Shown piece after piece: positions 37,242-47,026 of a stretch of 64,000 bases of DNA. The position numbers and the translations under genes are program-made. The stretch's first letter is position 1, and each line of letters opens with the position of its first letter. The notes below the pieces were generated by a model that did no database searches, was not told where the DNA came from, and saw only the letters and a program-made list of their open reading frames with translations. Source of the stretch: Actinomyces massiliensis 4401292 (lineage in GTDB: Bacteria > Actinomycetota > Actinomycetes > Actinomycetales > Actinomycetaceae); assembly GCF_000269805.1 (NCBI RefSeq), contig NZ_JH711481.1, forward strand, positions 1,104,569-1,168,568. Direction: 5' to 3'.

Positions 37242-39947
37242 ATGCCCAAGTACGTGTATCGCTTCAGTGAGGGAGACAAGGACCAGAAGGACCTCCTGGG
37301 CGGCAAGGGGGCCAACCTCGCCGAGATGACCCGCCTCGGCCTGCCGGTTCCTCCCGGATTCACCATCACCACCGACGCCTGTCGCGCCTACCTGGCCGAC
37401 GGCGCCGTCCCCGACGAACTCGCCGTCCAGGTCACCACGGCGCTGCGGCAGGTCGAGGAGGAGCTGGGCCGCGAGCTGGGAGTCGCGAAGAATCCGCTCC
37501 TGGTCTCCGTCCGCTCCGGAGCGAAGTTCTCCATGCCCGGCATGATGGAGACGGTGCTGAACATCGGCCTCAATGACGAGTCGGTCGAGGGTCTGGCCGA
37601 GGCGTCCGACGACGAGCGCTTCGCCTGGGACTCCTACCGGCGTCTGATCCAGATGTTCGGCAAGACCGTCCTGGACATCGACGGCGAGCACTTCTCCGAG
37701 GCCCTGGACGCCAAGAAGGCCGACCGCGGCGTCGCGCTCGACTACGAGCTGGACGTGGCCGCTCTCAAGGAGCTCGTCGATGAGTACAAGCAGATCGTGC
37801 TCGAGCAGGCGGGCATGGAGTTCCCCCAGGACCCGCGCGCCCAGCTCGACATGGCCACCGAGGCCGTCTTCCGCTCGTGGAACACCGAGCGCGCACACAT
37901 CTACCGGCGTCGTGAGAAGATCCCGCACGACCTGGGCACCGCCGTCAACGTGTGCACCATGGTCTTCGGCAACATGGGCCAGACCTCCGGCACCGGGGTG
38001 TGCTTCACCCGCGACCCCTCCACCGGCCGCAGCGGCGTCTACGGCGACTACCTGGTCAACGCCCAGGGGGAGGACGTCGTCGCCGGTATCCGCAACACCC
38101 TGTCGCTGGCGGACCTGGAGCGGTTGGACAAGAAGTCCTACGACGAACTGCGCGCCGCCATGCGCAAGCTCGAGACCCACTACCGGGACCTGTGCGACAT
38201 CGAGTTCACCATCGAGCGCGGCAAGCTGTGGCTCCTGCAGACCCGCGTGGGCAAGCGCACCGCGGCGGCAGCCTTCCGCGTGGCCACTCAGCTGGTCGAT
38301 GAGAAGCTCATCACCATGGACGAGGCCCTCACCCGCGTCACCGGCGAGCAGCTCACCCAGCTCATGTTCCCCCAGTTCGCCGCCACGACCAGCCGCGACC
38401 TGCTGACCCGCGCCATGCCGGCCTCTCCGGGTGCGGCCGTTGGCTACATCGCCTTCGACAACGACGAGGCCGTCGAGCGCTCGGAGGCGGGCGAGTCCGT
38501 CATCCTCGTGCGTCGCGAGACCAATCCGGACGACCTGCCCGGCATGGTGGCCGCAACCGGCGTGCTCACCGCCCGCGGCGGCAAGACCAGCCACGCCGCC
38601 GTCGTCGCCCGTGGCATGGGCAAGACCTGCGTGTGCGGCGCCGACACCCTCGAGATCGACGCCGCCGCCAAGACCGTGCGCGTGGCCGGTCGCGAGGAGG
38701 TGCTCACCTCGTCCTCGATCATCGCCATCGACGGGCAGTCGGGTGAGGTCTTCCTCGGCGAGGTCCCCGTCGTCGACTCTCCCGTCATGACCTACCTGCG
38801 TCGTGGTCTGGAGACCGCTCTGGACACCGCCGGCGACGTCGATACCCGCGAGCTCGTCACGAGCGTGGACCGCATCATGCGCCACTCGGACGCGGTCGGT
38901 CGCCTGCAGGTGCGCGCCAACGCCGACACCCCCGACGACGCCCGCCACGCCATCCACCGCGGCGCTCAGGGCGTGGGCCTGTGCCGCACCGAGCACATGT
39001 TCCTTGGCGAGCGCAAGCAGTTCGTCCAGAACCTCATTCTGGCCGAGTCCGATGACGAGCGCGAGAAGGCCCTGGCGGCCCTGCTGCCCTTGCAGAAGGG
39101 CGACTTCGTGCAGATGTTCGAGACGATGAACGGCAAGCCCATGACGGTGCGCCTCATCGACCCCCCGCTGCACGAGTTCCTTCCGGATCTGACCGAGCTG
39201 AGCGTCAAGGTGGCGGTGGACAGCGAGCGCGGTGAGCTCGATCCCGCCGACGAGGAGCTCCTGGCCGTGGTGCGCAAGAGCCACGAGTCCAACCCGATGC
39301 TGGGTCTGCGCGGCGTGCGCCTGCTGCTGACCATGCCGGGCCTGATCGAGCTGCAGGTGCGCGCCATCGCGGAGGCCGCCGTCGAGCGGCTGCGCTCCGG
39401 GGGCGACCCGCACCCGGAGATCATGATTCCGCTGATCGGATCGGTCCGTGAGCTGCAGATCGCTCGCGATCGCGCCGAGAAGGTGCTCGCCACGGTGTCG
39501 GCCGAGTCCGGCTACGAGCTGAACTTCCCGATCGGCTGCATGATCGAGCTGCCCCGCGCGGCGGTCACGGCCGCCCACGTGGCCGAGGAGGCGGACTTCT
39601 TCTCCTTCGGCACCAACGACCTGACCCAGACGACCTGGGGCTTCTCCCGGGACGACGTCGAGTCCTCCTTCGTGGGGCGCTACATCACCCAGGGCATCTT
39701 CGGCACCTCGCCGTTCGAGTCCATCGACATCGATGGCGTGGGCGGCATGGTGCGTCTTGGTGTTGAGGGCGGGCGCGAGACCAAGCCTGGCATGAAGATG
39801 GGCGTGTGCGGGGAGCATGGCGGCGACCCGGAGTCCATCCTCTTCTTCCACAAGGCGGGGCTGGACTACGTGTCTTGTTCGCCGTTCCGCGTTCCGGTCG
39901 CCCGGCTGGAGGCCGGTCGTGCGGCGGTGCTCTCGCCGGTTGAGTGA
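37242..39947 (+). CDS. ppdK: Pyruvate, phosphate dikinase
   Basis: Interconverts pyruvate + ATP + Pi and phosphoenolpyruvate + AMP + PPi. 901 residues, the family length. The N-terminal ATP-grasp region begins KYVYRFSEGDKDQKDLLGGK, the swivelling domain carries catalytic H451 (GGKTSHAAVVARGMGKTCV), and the PEP domain carries C856 (GVCGEHGGDPESI). ATG 37242 follows AAAGAGG. It has its own terminator-like hairpin downstream. A soluble pyrophosphatase gene (ppa) occurs at 58.8 kb. Confidence 0.97.
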   Translation: MPKYVYRFSEGDKDQKDLLGGKGANLAEMTRLGLPVPPGFTITTDACRAYLADGAVPDELAVQVTTALRQVEEELGRELGVAKNPLLVSVRSGAKFSMPGMMETVLNIGLNDESVEGLAEASDDERFAWDSYRRLIQMFGKTVLDIDGEHFSEALDAKKADRGVALDYELDVAALKELVDEYKQIVLEQAGMEFPQDPRAQLDMATEAVFRSWNTERAHIYRRREKIPHDLGTAVNVCTMVFGNMGQTSGTGVCFTRDPSTGRSGVYGDYLVNAQGEDVVAGIRNTLSLADLERLDKKSYDELRAAMRKLETHYRDLCDIEFTIERGKLWLLQTRVGKRTAAAAFRVATQLVDEKLITMDEALTRVTGEQLTQLMFPQFAATTSRDLLTRAMPASPGAAVGYIAFDNDEAVERSEAGESVILVRRETNPDDLPGMVAATGVLTARGGKTSHAAVVARGMGKTCVCGADTLEIDAAAKTVRVAGREEVLTSSSIIAIDGQSGEVFLGEVPVVDSPVMTYLRRGLETALDTAGDVDTRELVTSVDRIMRHSDAVGRLQVRANADTPDDARHAIHRGAQGVGLCRTEHMFLGERKQFVQNLILAESDDEREKALAALLPLQKGDFVQMFETMNGKPMTVRLIDPPLHEFLPDLTELSVKVAVDSERGELDPADEELLAVVRKSHESNPMLGLRGVRLLLTMPGLIELQVRAIAEAAVERLRSGGDPHPEIMIPLIGSVRELQIARDRAEKVLATVSAESGYELNFPIGCMIELPRAAVTAAHVAEEADFFSFGTNDLTQTTWGFSRDDVESSFVGRYITQGIFGTSPFESIDIDGVGGMVRLGVEGGRETKPGMKMGVCGEHGGDPESILFFHKAGLDYVSCSPFRVPVARLEAGRAAVLSPVE

Positions 39948-40015
39948 GAGTGAGCTTGAGTGAGCCGGTGGCCGGCAGGCGTCGGTAGGCGACTGAGCAA
40001 CTGACCAACCGACCA

Positions 40016-40055
40016 GAGGCCCGGGCGGGTGCTGTTGAAGCTCCGCCCGGGCCTC
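40016..40055 (+). terminator. Hairpin after ppdK
   Basis: GAGGCCCGGGCGG (40016-40028) pairs perfectly with CCGCCCGGGCCTC (40043-40055), loop 14 nt, 69 bp after the ppdK stop. No T-tract. Confidence 0.6.
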
Positions 40056-40063
40056 ACGTCGTC

Positions 40064-40232
40064 GAGATCGGTCTGAGGAACCGATCTCGGTGCGGAACTG
40101 GACCGATCTCGGCACGGAGTACGACCGATCTCGCGGCGGAAACGGACCGATCTCGAGCCGGAACTGGACCGATCTCGAGGCGGAAGCGGACCGATCTCGG
40201 CGCGGAGTGCGACCGATCTCGGCGAGAAGGGG
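40064..40232. repeat. 22-bp repeat array H, 1 inverted + 7 units
   Basis: One GAGATCGGTC (40064) is followed after CTGAGGA-type spacing by ACCGATCTCG, then cores at 40101, 40123, 40145, 40167, 40189 and 40211. The first two units face each other and form a hairpin with an 11-bp stem. The array ends CTCGGCG, just upstream of the moxR ribosome site. It looks like a composite module whose core has been lost. Confidence 0.95.
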
Positions 40233-40241
40233 AGGGTGGCC

Positions 40242-41228
40242 GTGCGGCAGGATGTGCTCATGAGTCCCGCCTCCTTCGGGCCCGACGCCCTGCGCGCGCT
40301 CGTCGACACCTTGCGCTCGCGCATCGAGACCGTGGTCGTCGGCAAGCCGAAAGCGGTTAACGCCACCATCGCCACCTTCCTCGCCGGCGGGCACCTCCTC
40401 ATTGAGGACGTGCCCGGAGTCGGCAAGACGACTCTCGCGCTGAGCCTGGCCCGCTGCCTGGACCTGTCCGCCTCCCGCATCCAGTTCACCGCGGACCTCA
40501 TGCCCACCGACGTCACCGGACTGTCCATCTACGACCAGTCCACCCGGGAGTTCCAGTTCCATCCGGGTCCGGTCTTCGCCGGAATCGTCATCGCCGACGA
40601 GATCAACCGCGCCACCCCGCGCACCCAGTCCGCACTCCTGGAGGCCATGGGGGAGGGCCGAGTCAGCGTGGAGGGGCGCACCCTCGATCTGCCCGACCCC
40701 TTCATGGTGGTCGCCACCCAGAATCCCCTCGACATGGAGGGCACCTTTCGCCTGCCCGAGGCCCAGCGCGACCGCTTCATGACCCGTCTGTCCATCGGCT
40801 ACCCCGATTCGAAGGCGGAGTCCGCCATGCTCCTGGCTCGCTCGGGCGCTGATCCGGTCGATTCGCTTGTGCCGGTTGCCGTTGCCGACGACGTCATCCG
40901 CGCGCGCAGAACCGTGGCCGGCCTGTATGTCGATCCCGCCGTCGCCGCCTATGTCGTCGCCCTCGTCTCAGCCACGCGCACCGACCCGAATCTGGCCCTG
41001 GGGGCGAGCCCGCGCGCCGGACTGCATCTGCTCGCCATGGCCCGGGCCCGTGCGGCTATGGCGGGCCGCGCCTACGTCTCTCCCGACGACGTCGCCCGGG
41101 CCGCTCCGAGAGTCCTGACCCATCGACTCGTGCCCGCGGGTCGTCAAGCCTCGGACGCCTCCGCCTCCAAGGCCGCAGCGCGCGCCCTGGCCCGTCACAT
41201 CAAGTCCATCCCGGTGCCCGGAAGTTAG
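40242..41228 (+). CDS. MoxR-family AAA ATPase
   Basis: 328 residues from GTG 40242, which has AAGGGGAGG at the right distance; GTG 40236 and ATG 40260 are alternatives. Walker A (EDVPGVGKTTLALSLARCL), Walker B region (VIADEINRATPRTQSALLEA), sensor region (VVATQNPLDMEGTFRLPEAQ) and the C-terminal lid are intact. MoxR ATPases act as chaperones and typically head operons with DUF58 and transglutaminase-like genes, as here. The repeat array H ends about 10 bp upstream. Confidence 0.93.
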   Translation: MRQDVLMSPASFGPDALRALVDTLRSRIETVVVGKPKAVNATIATFLAGGHLLIEDVPGVGKTTLALSLARCLDLSASRIQFTADLMPTDVTGLSIYDQSTREFQFHPGPVFAGIVIADEINRATPRTQSALLEAMGEGRVSVEGRTLDLPDPFMVVATQNPLDMEGTFRLPEAQRDRFMTRLSIGYPDSKAESAMLLARSGADPVDSLVPVAVADDVIRARRTVAGLYVDPAVAAYVVALVSATRTDPNLALGASPRAGLHLLAMARARAAMAGRAYVSPDDVARAAPRVLTHRLVPAGRQASDASASKAAARALARHIKSIPVPGS

Positions 41229-41233
41229 CCGGC

Positions 41234-42553
41234 GTGAGAACCACGACGACAACGGCTCCTCGCGGACTCCCGGAGGCTCGTCGCGTCCCGTTCCGGAGCG
41301 GGGCGATGCGGAGGTTCCGCTTGCCGTGGATCGCCCCGACCGCGCACGGGGGATGGCTCCTCGTCATCGTCGCGGCGCTGATCGCGGGCGGCCGCTATCT
41401 GGGCCTCCACCTCGTGCGCGATGCCGGACTCCTGCTGGCCTGCGTATCGGCGGCGGCCCTGGCGGCGGCCCTCCTCAAGGTGGCGATCCGCATCGCGACG
41501 TTCGTTCGCAGCCGCCCGCGGCTGGTCGGCCCCACACGGGTCCGGGTCGGTGAGACCGCCCGTTGGATCCTCGCCGCCGGCCGTACGGGCCGCTACTATC
41601 CCGCCTGGGTTCTGTGGCGCACTCCGGAGAGTCGTGAACTGCAGATCCTCGTCGAAGGGCGCAGCGATCTGCTGTTCGCGCCGTCGCAGCGCGGCCCGTG
41701 TCGTCTGAGGGCGGGCAGTCTCCTGTTCACCGACCCGCTCGGCCTGTGGCGGGCGCACGTACCGCTGAGAGCGGAGCTGGAGGCGCTCGCCCTTCCGCGA
41801 CCCGTGATGGTGGGCGATCTGCCGATGGGCGGCGCGGTCTCCGCGGACCGCCTGCGCGCCGACCGCGGTGACGATCTCGCAGGACTGCGGGACTACCGGC
41901 GAGGTGACCACCTCTCCTCGGTGCACTGGCGTCAGTCCGCCCGCCTCGACCGCCTCGTCGTCGTCGACGCCGAGCGACCCGCCCGCGTACGGCGCACCGT
42001 CCTGCTCGATACCCGTGCGGGCTCGTACGGCACGGCCCCGGCGGCCCCGGCGGCCTCAGGGACACCGGGGGCACCGGGGGCACAGCCCGTGCGGCGGTCG
42101 GGCCGGTCGGGGCGGGCGGAGGCCGGCGCCTTCGAGACGGCCGTCAGTCTCGCCGCCGGTGTGCTGGGGGCGTGGGAGTCCACCGGTGCGGATCTGCGCC
42201 TGGTGATGGGCCGACGGGTGCTTGAGGCGGACGCCGGAGGGCACGAGGGGATCATGCCCCTGCTGGAGGCCCTGGCGCTGGTGGGCCTGACGGCGGAGTT
42301 CGAGAGGGCCGGATCCGAGGAGCCCGGATCGCCGGACGGCGATCCGCCCGATGTGGTGATCACCGGAGCTGCTGCGCTGGCCGGACTCGGACGGGAACTG
42401 GCCGCGCCGCGGGCGACGGGCGATCTGCTCGTCGTCGGGTCGGCTGCGGATGCGCGGGCCGGCGCTGCGCTCGGAGCGTGGGGGATGCGCACCGTCCCCG
42501 TGGGCGCCGAGCGCTTCGGGGACGCCGCTGCCGTCCGGGGTGATGCGGCGTGA
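41234..42553 (+). CDS. DUF58 domain protein
   Basis: 439 residues. Two hydrophobic helices at the N-terminus (GGWLLVIVAALIAGGRYLGL, DAGLLLACVSAAALAAALL) are followed by the DUF58 signature GLRDYRRGDHLSSVHWRQSA. The C-terminal half is a von-Willebrand-like fold and includes an A/G/P-rich loop. It lies 5 bp after moxR and overlaps the next gene as GTGA. With MoxR and TgpA it forms the usual envelope-associated MoxR operon of unknown detail. Confidence 0.88.
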   Translation: MRTTTTTAPRGLPEARRVPFRSGAMRRFRLPWIAPTAHGGWLLVIVAALIAGGRYLGLHLVRDAGLLLACVSAAALAAALLKVAIRIATFVRSRPRLVGPTRVRVGETARWILAAGRTGRYYPAWVLWRTPESRELQILVEGRSDLLFAPSQRGPCRLRAGSLLFTDPLGLWRAHVPLRAELEALALPRPVMVGDLPMGGAVSADRLRADRGDDLAGLRDYRRGDHLSSVHWRQSARLDRLVVVDAERPARVRRTVLLDTRAGSYGTAPAAPAASGTPGAPGAQPVRRSGRSGRAEAGAFETAVSLAAGVLGAWESTGADLRLVMGRRVLEADAGGHEGIMPLLEALALVGLTAEFERAGSEEPGSPDGDPPDVVITGAAALAGLGRELAAPRATGDLLVVGSAADARAGAALGAWGMRTVPVGAERFGDAAAVRGDAA

Positions 42554-45321
42554 CCAGTCCCGCGCCCACGGGCCTCGACCCCCTCGACCCTCCCGGATGG
42601 ACGGGCGCGCGCATGTCGCCGCCGTCCGATCCCGTCCGCTGGCAGCCGCTCCTGGCCGCCGTCCTCATCGTCGTCCTCTGGGCGAACGGCCTGGGCGCTC
42701 TGGGAGCGGTCCTGGTCCCCGGCGCCTGGATCGTCCAGAGCACGCTGATCGCAGCCCTGACCCTGGTGCCTGCCGGGGCGATGCGCACCATCTGGCCCCA
42801 TCGCCTTGTGAGCGCCGTCGTCGTGGGGCTGGTCGTCGGCTTCATCCCCACCGTGCTGGTGCTCCGCTCCACGACGGGACTGGCGCCCTGGTACACGGCC
42901 CCCGTCACGCAGTTCGGGGAGGCGGCCGCCGCCGTCCGCCAGGGCGTCGCGCCGCTGGAGGTCACGCCGGCGATGGCCGCCGTAGTGGCGCTGACCGGCC
43001 TCCTGCTCGCCTGGGCCTGCGTTCTCATGAGCGCGGGAAGCGGGGACGTGACCGGGTCCAGCGGGTTCGTACCGGCCGGCGCTCTCCTGATCCCCGGCCT
43101 CGTGTCGGGACAGTCCCCGCCCGCGAGGTCGGTTCTCGTGGCGGCGGTGTGCCTGGTCCTGCTCGTGGGCTCCACCGCGCCCGCCGTGGGCCAGTACGCG
43201 GTTCTGCCGCGCAGAACCCGCCTGTGCCGGGCCGTTGCGCGCGCCGGCGCTCGCGCCTGCGTACTCGCCACCGCGTTGTGCCTGGCGGCGAGCGCGCTGT
43301 GGCTCGCCCCGACCCTTCCCGACCGCTTGCGCCAGCCTCCGGGACGGCCCGCCGCCGATACCCCCGATACCAGCCTCGCTCTGAATCGGGATCTCGTGCG
43401 CGGTTCGGCGGCCACCGCCTTCGACTACGACGACACCGGCTTTCCGGAGAATACGAGTCTGCGCTTCACCCTCGCCGTCGTCCGCGATCTCGATGGATCG
43501 GACTGGGAGCCCCTGGCGACGACCGAGGGCGTCACCGCGCTCTCGGATCCGCCGACGTCGTCCGGTCCGAATGCCCTGACCGCGGGCGGAGCCGTGAAGG
43601 CGGCGGCCGGCGTCGATGCCGATGCCCCTGATAGTGCTGATAGTGCTGCCTCCCACGAGTCGCTTCCCCGGGTGCGTGTGCATGTTCGCGCCCTGTCTAG
43701 TCGTCGGCTGCCCCTGCTGCAGGCGACCGTTCGGGTGGAGTCCGCGGCGGAGAGCGCCGGTGATGGGGCGTCAGAGTCTGCCACCGCCGTCGAGCAGCCG
43801 CTGAGCCCGACGGACTGGCAATGGGTCGTCGGGACGAGTACGGCGATCTCCTCCGGCGCCGAGACTCGGCCCGGCACCTCCTTCACCGCCTACGGCTGGT
43901 CCGCCGTCGCCGATGCGACCGGTCGCCCGCAGCTGGCCCCGCCGGTGGCTCCGGCCACTCCCTCCGCCGAGCTGCTCGCCCCCTATGTCGCGGTGCCCGA
44001 GCAGGACCGGGCTGTTCAGGACGCCGCGACCGAGGCGATCGAGACGGCGGGCGCGGCCGGCGCCGACGACGCCACTCGGGCCGCCGCCCTGGCCGCATGG
44101 TTCCATGGCAACGGCTTCGTCTACGACGAGTCCGCTCCGGGGAGCTTCGACGGGGCCGATGGCGGTAACGGCGCGTCGAGCGCTGCCGCGTCCGAGGGGC
44201 CGACGGCGACGGTGAGCGCCTTCCTGACCGAGCGCCGCGGCTACTGCATCCACTACGCCGCCGCCTTCACGCTCATGGCCCGCAGTCTCGGCATCCCCAC
44301 GCGCATCGCCATCGGCTACGCCTCGCAGGCGGCGGGGGGCGACGCCGATGCTGATGCAACGGACGCGGCCGCGAGGACCTTCGTGTCTGGCCAGGATCTG
44401 CACGCCTGGCCCGAGGTCTGGATCGACGACGTCGGCTGGGTGGCCTTCGAGCCGACGCCCGGGGGAGCCGGAGCGCGCGCGGACGCGGCCCCCGCCCCGT
44501 CGGACTCCTCGTCTTCCGCCTCCCCGACGGCTCCCACCGGGAGCCGGACGGATGCCGCCCCCTCGGCCCCGGCGTCGTCGGGAGCGCCGGGAGCACCGGG
44601 AGTCCCGAATGGGCAGGCCGGTTCCGCCGAGGAGTCCGGGCTGCGCCCGGTGCCGCTGCTCCTCGCCCTGATCGCGGCGGGCGCGCTCGTCCTGGCCCTG
44701 CCCGGCGCACTGCGATGGCGGCACCGCCGTCGTCGCCGCCGGCTGGTGGCCGTCGGGGGTGCGCCGGCCGGGGCCGCCTGGGACGAGGTCATGGCCACCG
44801 CCGTGGATCTGGGTCTGCTGGGGCGCCCGGGCGGGTCGCCGCCGATCGACGAGGCGGAAGAAGGGCCGACCGGTTCCCTCGGCATGCGGCCCCGGGCGCG
44901 GACGCCGGAGGCGATCGCCGAGTACCTGTGCGGCTTCATCGCCGACAGCGGAGCAGGCGGAGTCGGTGAGGCCGGCGCGGTTGATGGAGCCGGCGCGGCC
45001 GGTGAGGCCGGTGGAGCCGTTCCGCAGACGCAGGAGAGCGGCGGCAGCGGGCGGCAGTCGCATCGTTCGCCGGAGGCGGTCGGGGCGCTGGGGACCCTCG
45101 CAGCACAGGTTGTCGCCGAACGCTTCTCGCTCAGCGCGGAACTCCCGGGACAGGTGGGGAGAGAGTGTCGCATGGGGCATGTGAATCCTAGTTCTCCCAA
45201 CGAACGCCTCCATGACCTCGACCTGATTCGGGTGGCGCTCATCACATCTGCGTCTCGTCGTCGGCGCCTCATAGCACTCCTCGCGCCGAAGTCCGTGATG
45301 CCGCACCGGTGGCGGTCGTGA
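42550..45321 (+). CDS. Transglutaminase-like membrane protein (TgpA type)
   Basis: 923 residues. About six N-terminal membrane helices, a long extracytoplasmic part with the transglutaminase core (ERRGYCIHYAAAFTLMARSL with catalytic Cys; DLHAWPEVWIDDVGWVAFEP with His and Asp), a further helix near residue 705 (PVPLLLALIAAGALVLALPG) and a cytoplasmic tail. It probably modifies or cleaves an envelope protein or peptide. Coupled to DUF58 by GTGA. The final 55 residues (from VGRECRMGHVNP) are atypical and may be a local frame extension. Confidence 0.87.
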   Translation: MTSPAPTGLDPLDPPGWTGARMSPPSDPVRWQPLLAAVLIVVLWANGLGALGAVLVPGAWIVQSTLIAALTLVPAGAMRTIWPHRLVSAVVVGLVVGFIPTVLVLRSTTGLAPWYTAPVTQFGEAAAAVRQGVAPLEVTPAMAAVVALTGLLLAWACVLMSAGSGDVTGSSGFVPAGALLIPGLVSGQSPPARSVLVAAVCLVLLVGSTAPAVGQYAVLPRRTRLCRAVARAGARACVLATALCLAASALWLAPTLPDRLRQPPGRPAADTPDTSLALNRDLVRGSAATAFDYDDTGFPENTSLRFTLAVVRDLDGSDWEPLATTEGVTALSDPPTSSGPNALTAGGAVKAAAGVDADAPDSADSAASHESLPRVRVHVRALSSRRLPLLQATVRVESAAESAGDGASESATAVEQPLSPTDWQWVVGTSTAISSGAETRPGTSFTAYGWSAVADATGRPQLAPPVAPATPSAELLAPYVAVPEQDRAVQDAATEAIETAGAAGADDATRAAALAAWFHGNGFVYDESAPGSFDGADGGNGASSAAASEGPTATVSAFLTERRGYCIHYAAAFTLMARSLGIPTRIAIGYASQAAGGDADADATDAAARTFVSGQDLHAWPEVWIDDVGWVAFEPTPGGAGARADAAPAPSDSSSSASPTAPTGSRTDAAPSAPASSGAPGAPGVPNGQAGSAEESGLRPVPLLLALIAAGALVLALPGALRWRHRRRRRRLVAVGGAPAGAAWDEVMATAVDLGLLGRPGGSPPIDEAEEGPTGSLGMRPRARTPEAIAEYLCGFIADSGAGGVGEAGAVDGAGAAGEAGGAVPQTQESGGSGRQSHRSPEAVGALGTLAAQVVAERFSLSAELPGQVGRECRMGHVNPSSPNERLHDLDLIRVALITSASRRRRLIALLAPKSVMPHRWRS

Positions 45322-45394
45322 GAGGATGACAAGCGGACGGCGCCACCTCTTCGTGAGTCGCCGTGAGGACCGAGATGATCCAGAAAGGCACGTC

Positions 45395-46777
45395 ATGGCG
45401 CTGTTCGAGCTCTCCGGTACCCGACTTGAGGCCGCGGTCTTGGGTGAGCCCGCCGAGGCCCCTCAACGCCAGACGGTGCTGGGGGCCGTGCGCAGTCAGC
45501 TCGTCGATGTCCTGCGGCGTCCCGTCTTCCCCGTCGCGTGGGAGCGCGAGGGCGAGACCGATGTGCTCACCGCCCTGGACGCCTCCAGTCAGGTCATGTG
45601 CATCGAGCTGCTCGACAGCCTCGACGCCGATGCGCTCGTCGCGGCAATGGCGCGCACCGCAGTGGCGGCGCAGAGCGGGTGGTCGGAGCTCGCCTCGCGC
45701 TATCCGGGCGGGAGCGCGGCCTTCCGGGACGACTGGGACGAGTTTCGCGAGGCGGTTCCGATCAACGCCGGGCAGGGCCCGCGGCTGACGCTCATCGCCC
45801 TGGGCGTGCACGAGGAGGTTCGGGCCGCCCTCGCCATGCTGCTGTGCTCCGGCATTGAGGTTCAGGAGGCGCAGGTTCGCACTGCCCCCGACGGGCGCCT
45901 CCTGGTCGGGCTGGAGCCGGTGCGTCATGACGTTCTGGGAGGCTCCAGTGCGGTCCTCGTGGCCAGGGCGTCGCGCGCGGCTCTCGGCGGGTCGGACGAG
46001 GGCCGGGATGGTCGCAACAGCCAGGACGGCGGGGACGGCCAGGACGGTCAGGAAGACCCGGACAGTCGGGACGGCCGGAACGGCCGGGACGGTGAGGAGG
46101 GGGACAAGCCCGCTCCCACCATTCCGGTGCCGAACGTCAGGCGGGGGAATCGGGCCTCTCGGGCGGTGAAGAAGGAGCACGCGGCCGTGCCGCCGGGCGG
46201 GCGCGTCGAGTCGACCGGGCATGTCGAGGCGGCCCGCGTGCGCGCTGCGGGAGTACGTGCCGGACGGTCGCGGGCCCCCCGGGGCGTTCCCGCCGGCCCC
46301 GCTGCCGCCGTCGTCTCCGCCGCCACGGCGATCGTCGAGCCGGGCCCCGTTGAGACGGTTGCGACGGCAGCAGTGCCCAACGACACGGCCGCGTCCACGG
46401 TGCGGATGATGGAGTCGCCGGAGCTCGTGGGCACGGACACCGCTGGAATCGACCGCAATCACCGGGCCGCGGGTCCTGTCCTCGGCGCGCAGCCGACGGT
46501 GCCCTCCGGCGGGAAGTCGGCGGCCGCGCTCGCCTCCGTCGCCTCTCGGATCAACACCCCGGCGACGCTCGTGTGGCAGCGCGTGCGCCGCGGCATTCAT
46601 CATGAGGCGGTTCTCAACGCCGACGGCATCATCACTCTGTCCAATGGCATGCGGTTCCGCGATCCTTCGGCCGCCGCCAATGCCGCGCAGCACACGCAGG
46701 ACATCGATGGGTGGCGCGTGTGGCGCATCGGCGCGCAGGGACCGGCTCTGCGCGACTTCATCGACGACCAGGGCTGA
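45395..46777 (+). CDS. Hypothetical protein with C-terminal RAMA/DUF4357-like domain
   Basis: 460 residues from ATG 45395 (AAAGG site upstream). The N-terminal domain (ALFELSGTRLEAAVLG, LGAVRSQLVDVLRRPVFPVA, LEPVRHDVLGGSSAVLVARA) is not recognised. A disordered D/G/R-rich repeat region follows. The C-terminus ADGIITLSNGMRFRDPSAAA, then NAAQHTQDIDGWRVWRI, has the form of a RAMA/DUF4357 module, which is common at the ends of adenine methyltransferases and other DNA-modification proteins. It sits 74 bp behind the MoxR operon, but a role there is not shown. Confidence 0.65.
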   Translation: MALFELSGTRLEAAVLGEPAEAPQRQTVLGAVRSQLVDVLRRPVFPVAWEREGETDVLTALDASSQVMCIELLDSLDADALVAAMARTAVAAQSGWSELASRYPGGSAAFRDDWDEFREAVPINAGQGPRLTLIALGVHEEVRAALAMLLCSGIEVQEAQVRTAPDGRLLVGLEPVRHDVLGGSSAVLVARASRAALGGSDEGRDGRNSQDGGDGQDGQEDPDSRDGRNGRDGEEGDKPAPTIPVPNVRRGNRASRAVKKEHAAVPPGGRVESTGHVEAARVRAAGVRAGRSRAPRGVPAGPAAAVVSAATAIVEPGPVETVATAAVPNDTAASTVRMMESPELVGTDTAGIDRNHRAAGPVLGAQPTVPSGGKSAAALASVASRINTPATLVWQRVRRGIHHEAVLNADGIITLSNGMRFRDPSAAANAAQHTQDIDGWRVWRIGAQGPALRDFIDDQG

Positions 46778-46830
46778 TCCGCGGGTCCTCCGGGCTCTCT
46801 GATCTCTCCGCCTCTCCGCCTCTCCACCGC

Positions 46831-46910
46831 GAGATCGGTCGTACTCCGCGTCGAGATCGGTCCGGTTCCGCCTCGAGATCGGTCCGATTCCGTACCGATA
46901 TCGGCGACAA
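46831..46910 (+). repeat. 22-bp repeat array I, 3-4 units, GAGATCGGTC orientation
   Basis: Cores at 46831, 46853 and 46875 and a degenerate one near 46897 (ACCGATATCGGC). Left-end type only; no inverted partner before the MprF-like gene. Confidence 0.9.
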
Positions 46911-47026
46911 GAGGGGCGGGGCGAGCCGGTCGTCGTCCGGCGCGCATCCTTCCTCACAACCAGGGGCGCGGTCCGCTCCTCCGCTAGGCGGAGGCTGTCC
47001 CCGGGCCGATCCGCAATGATGTGTCC

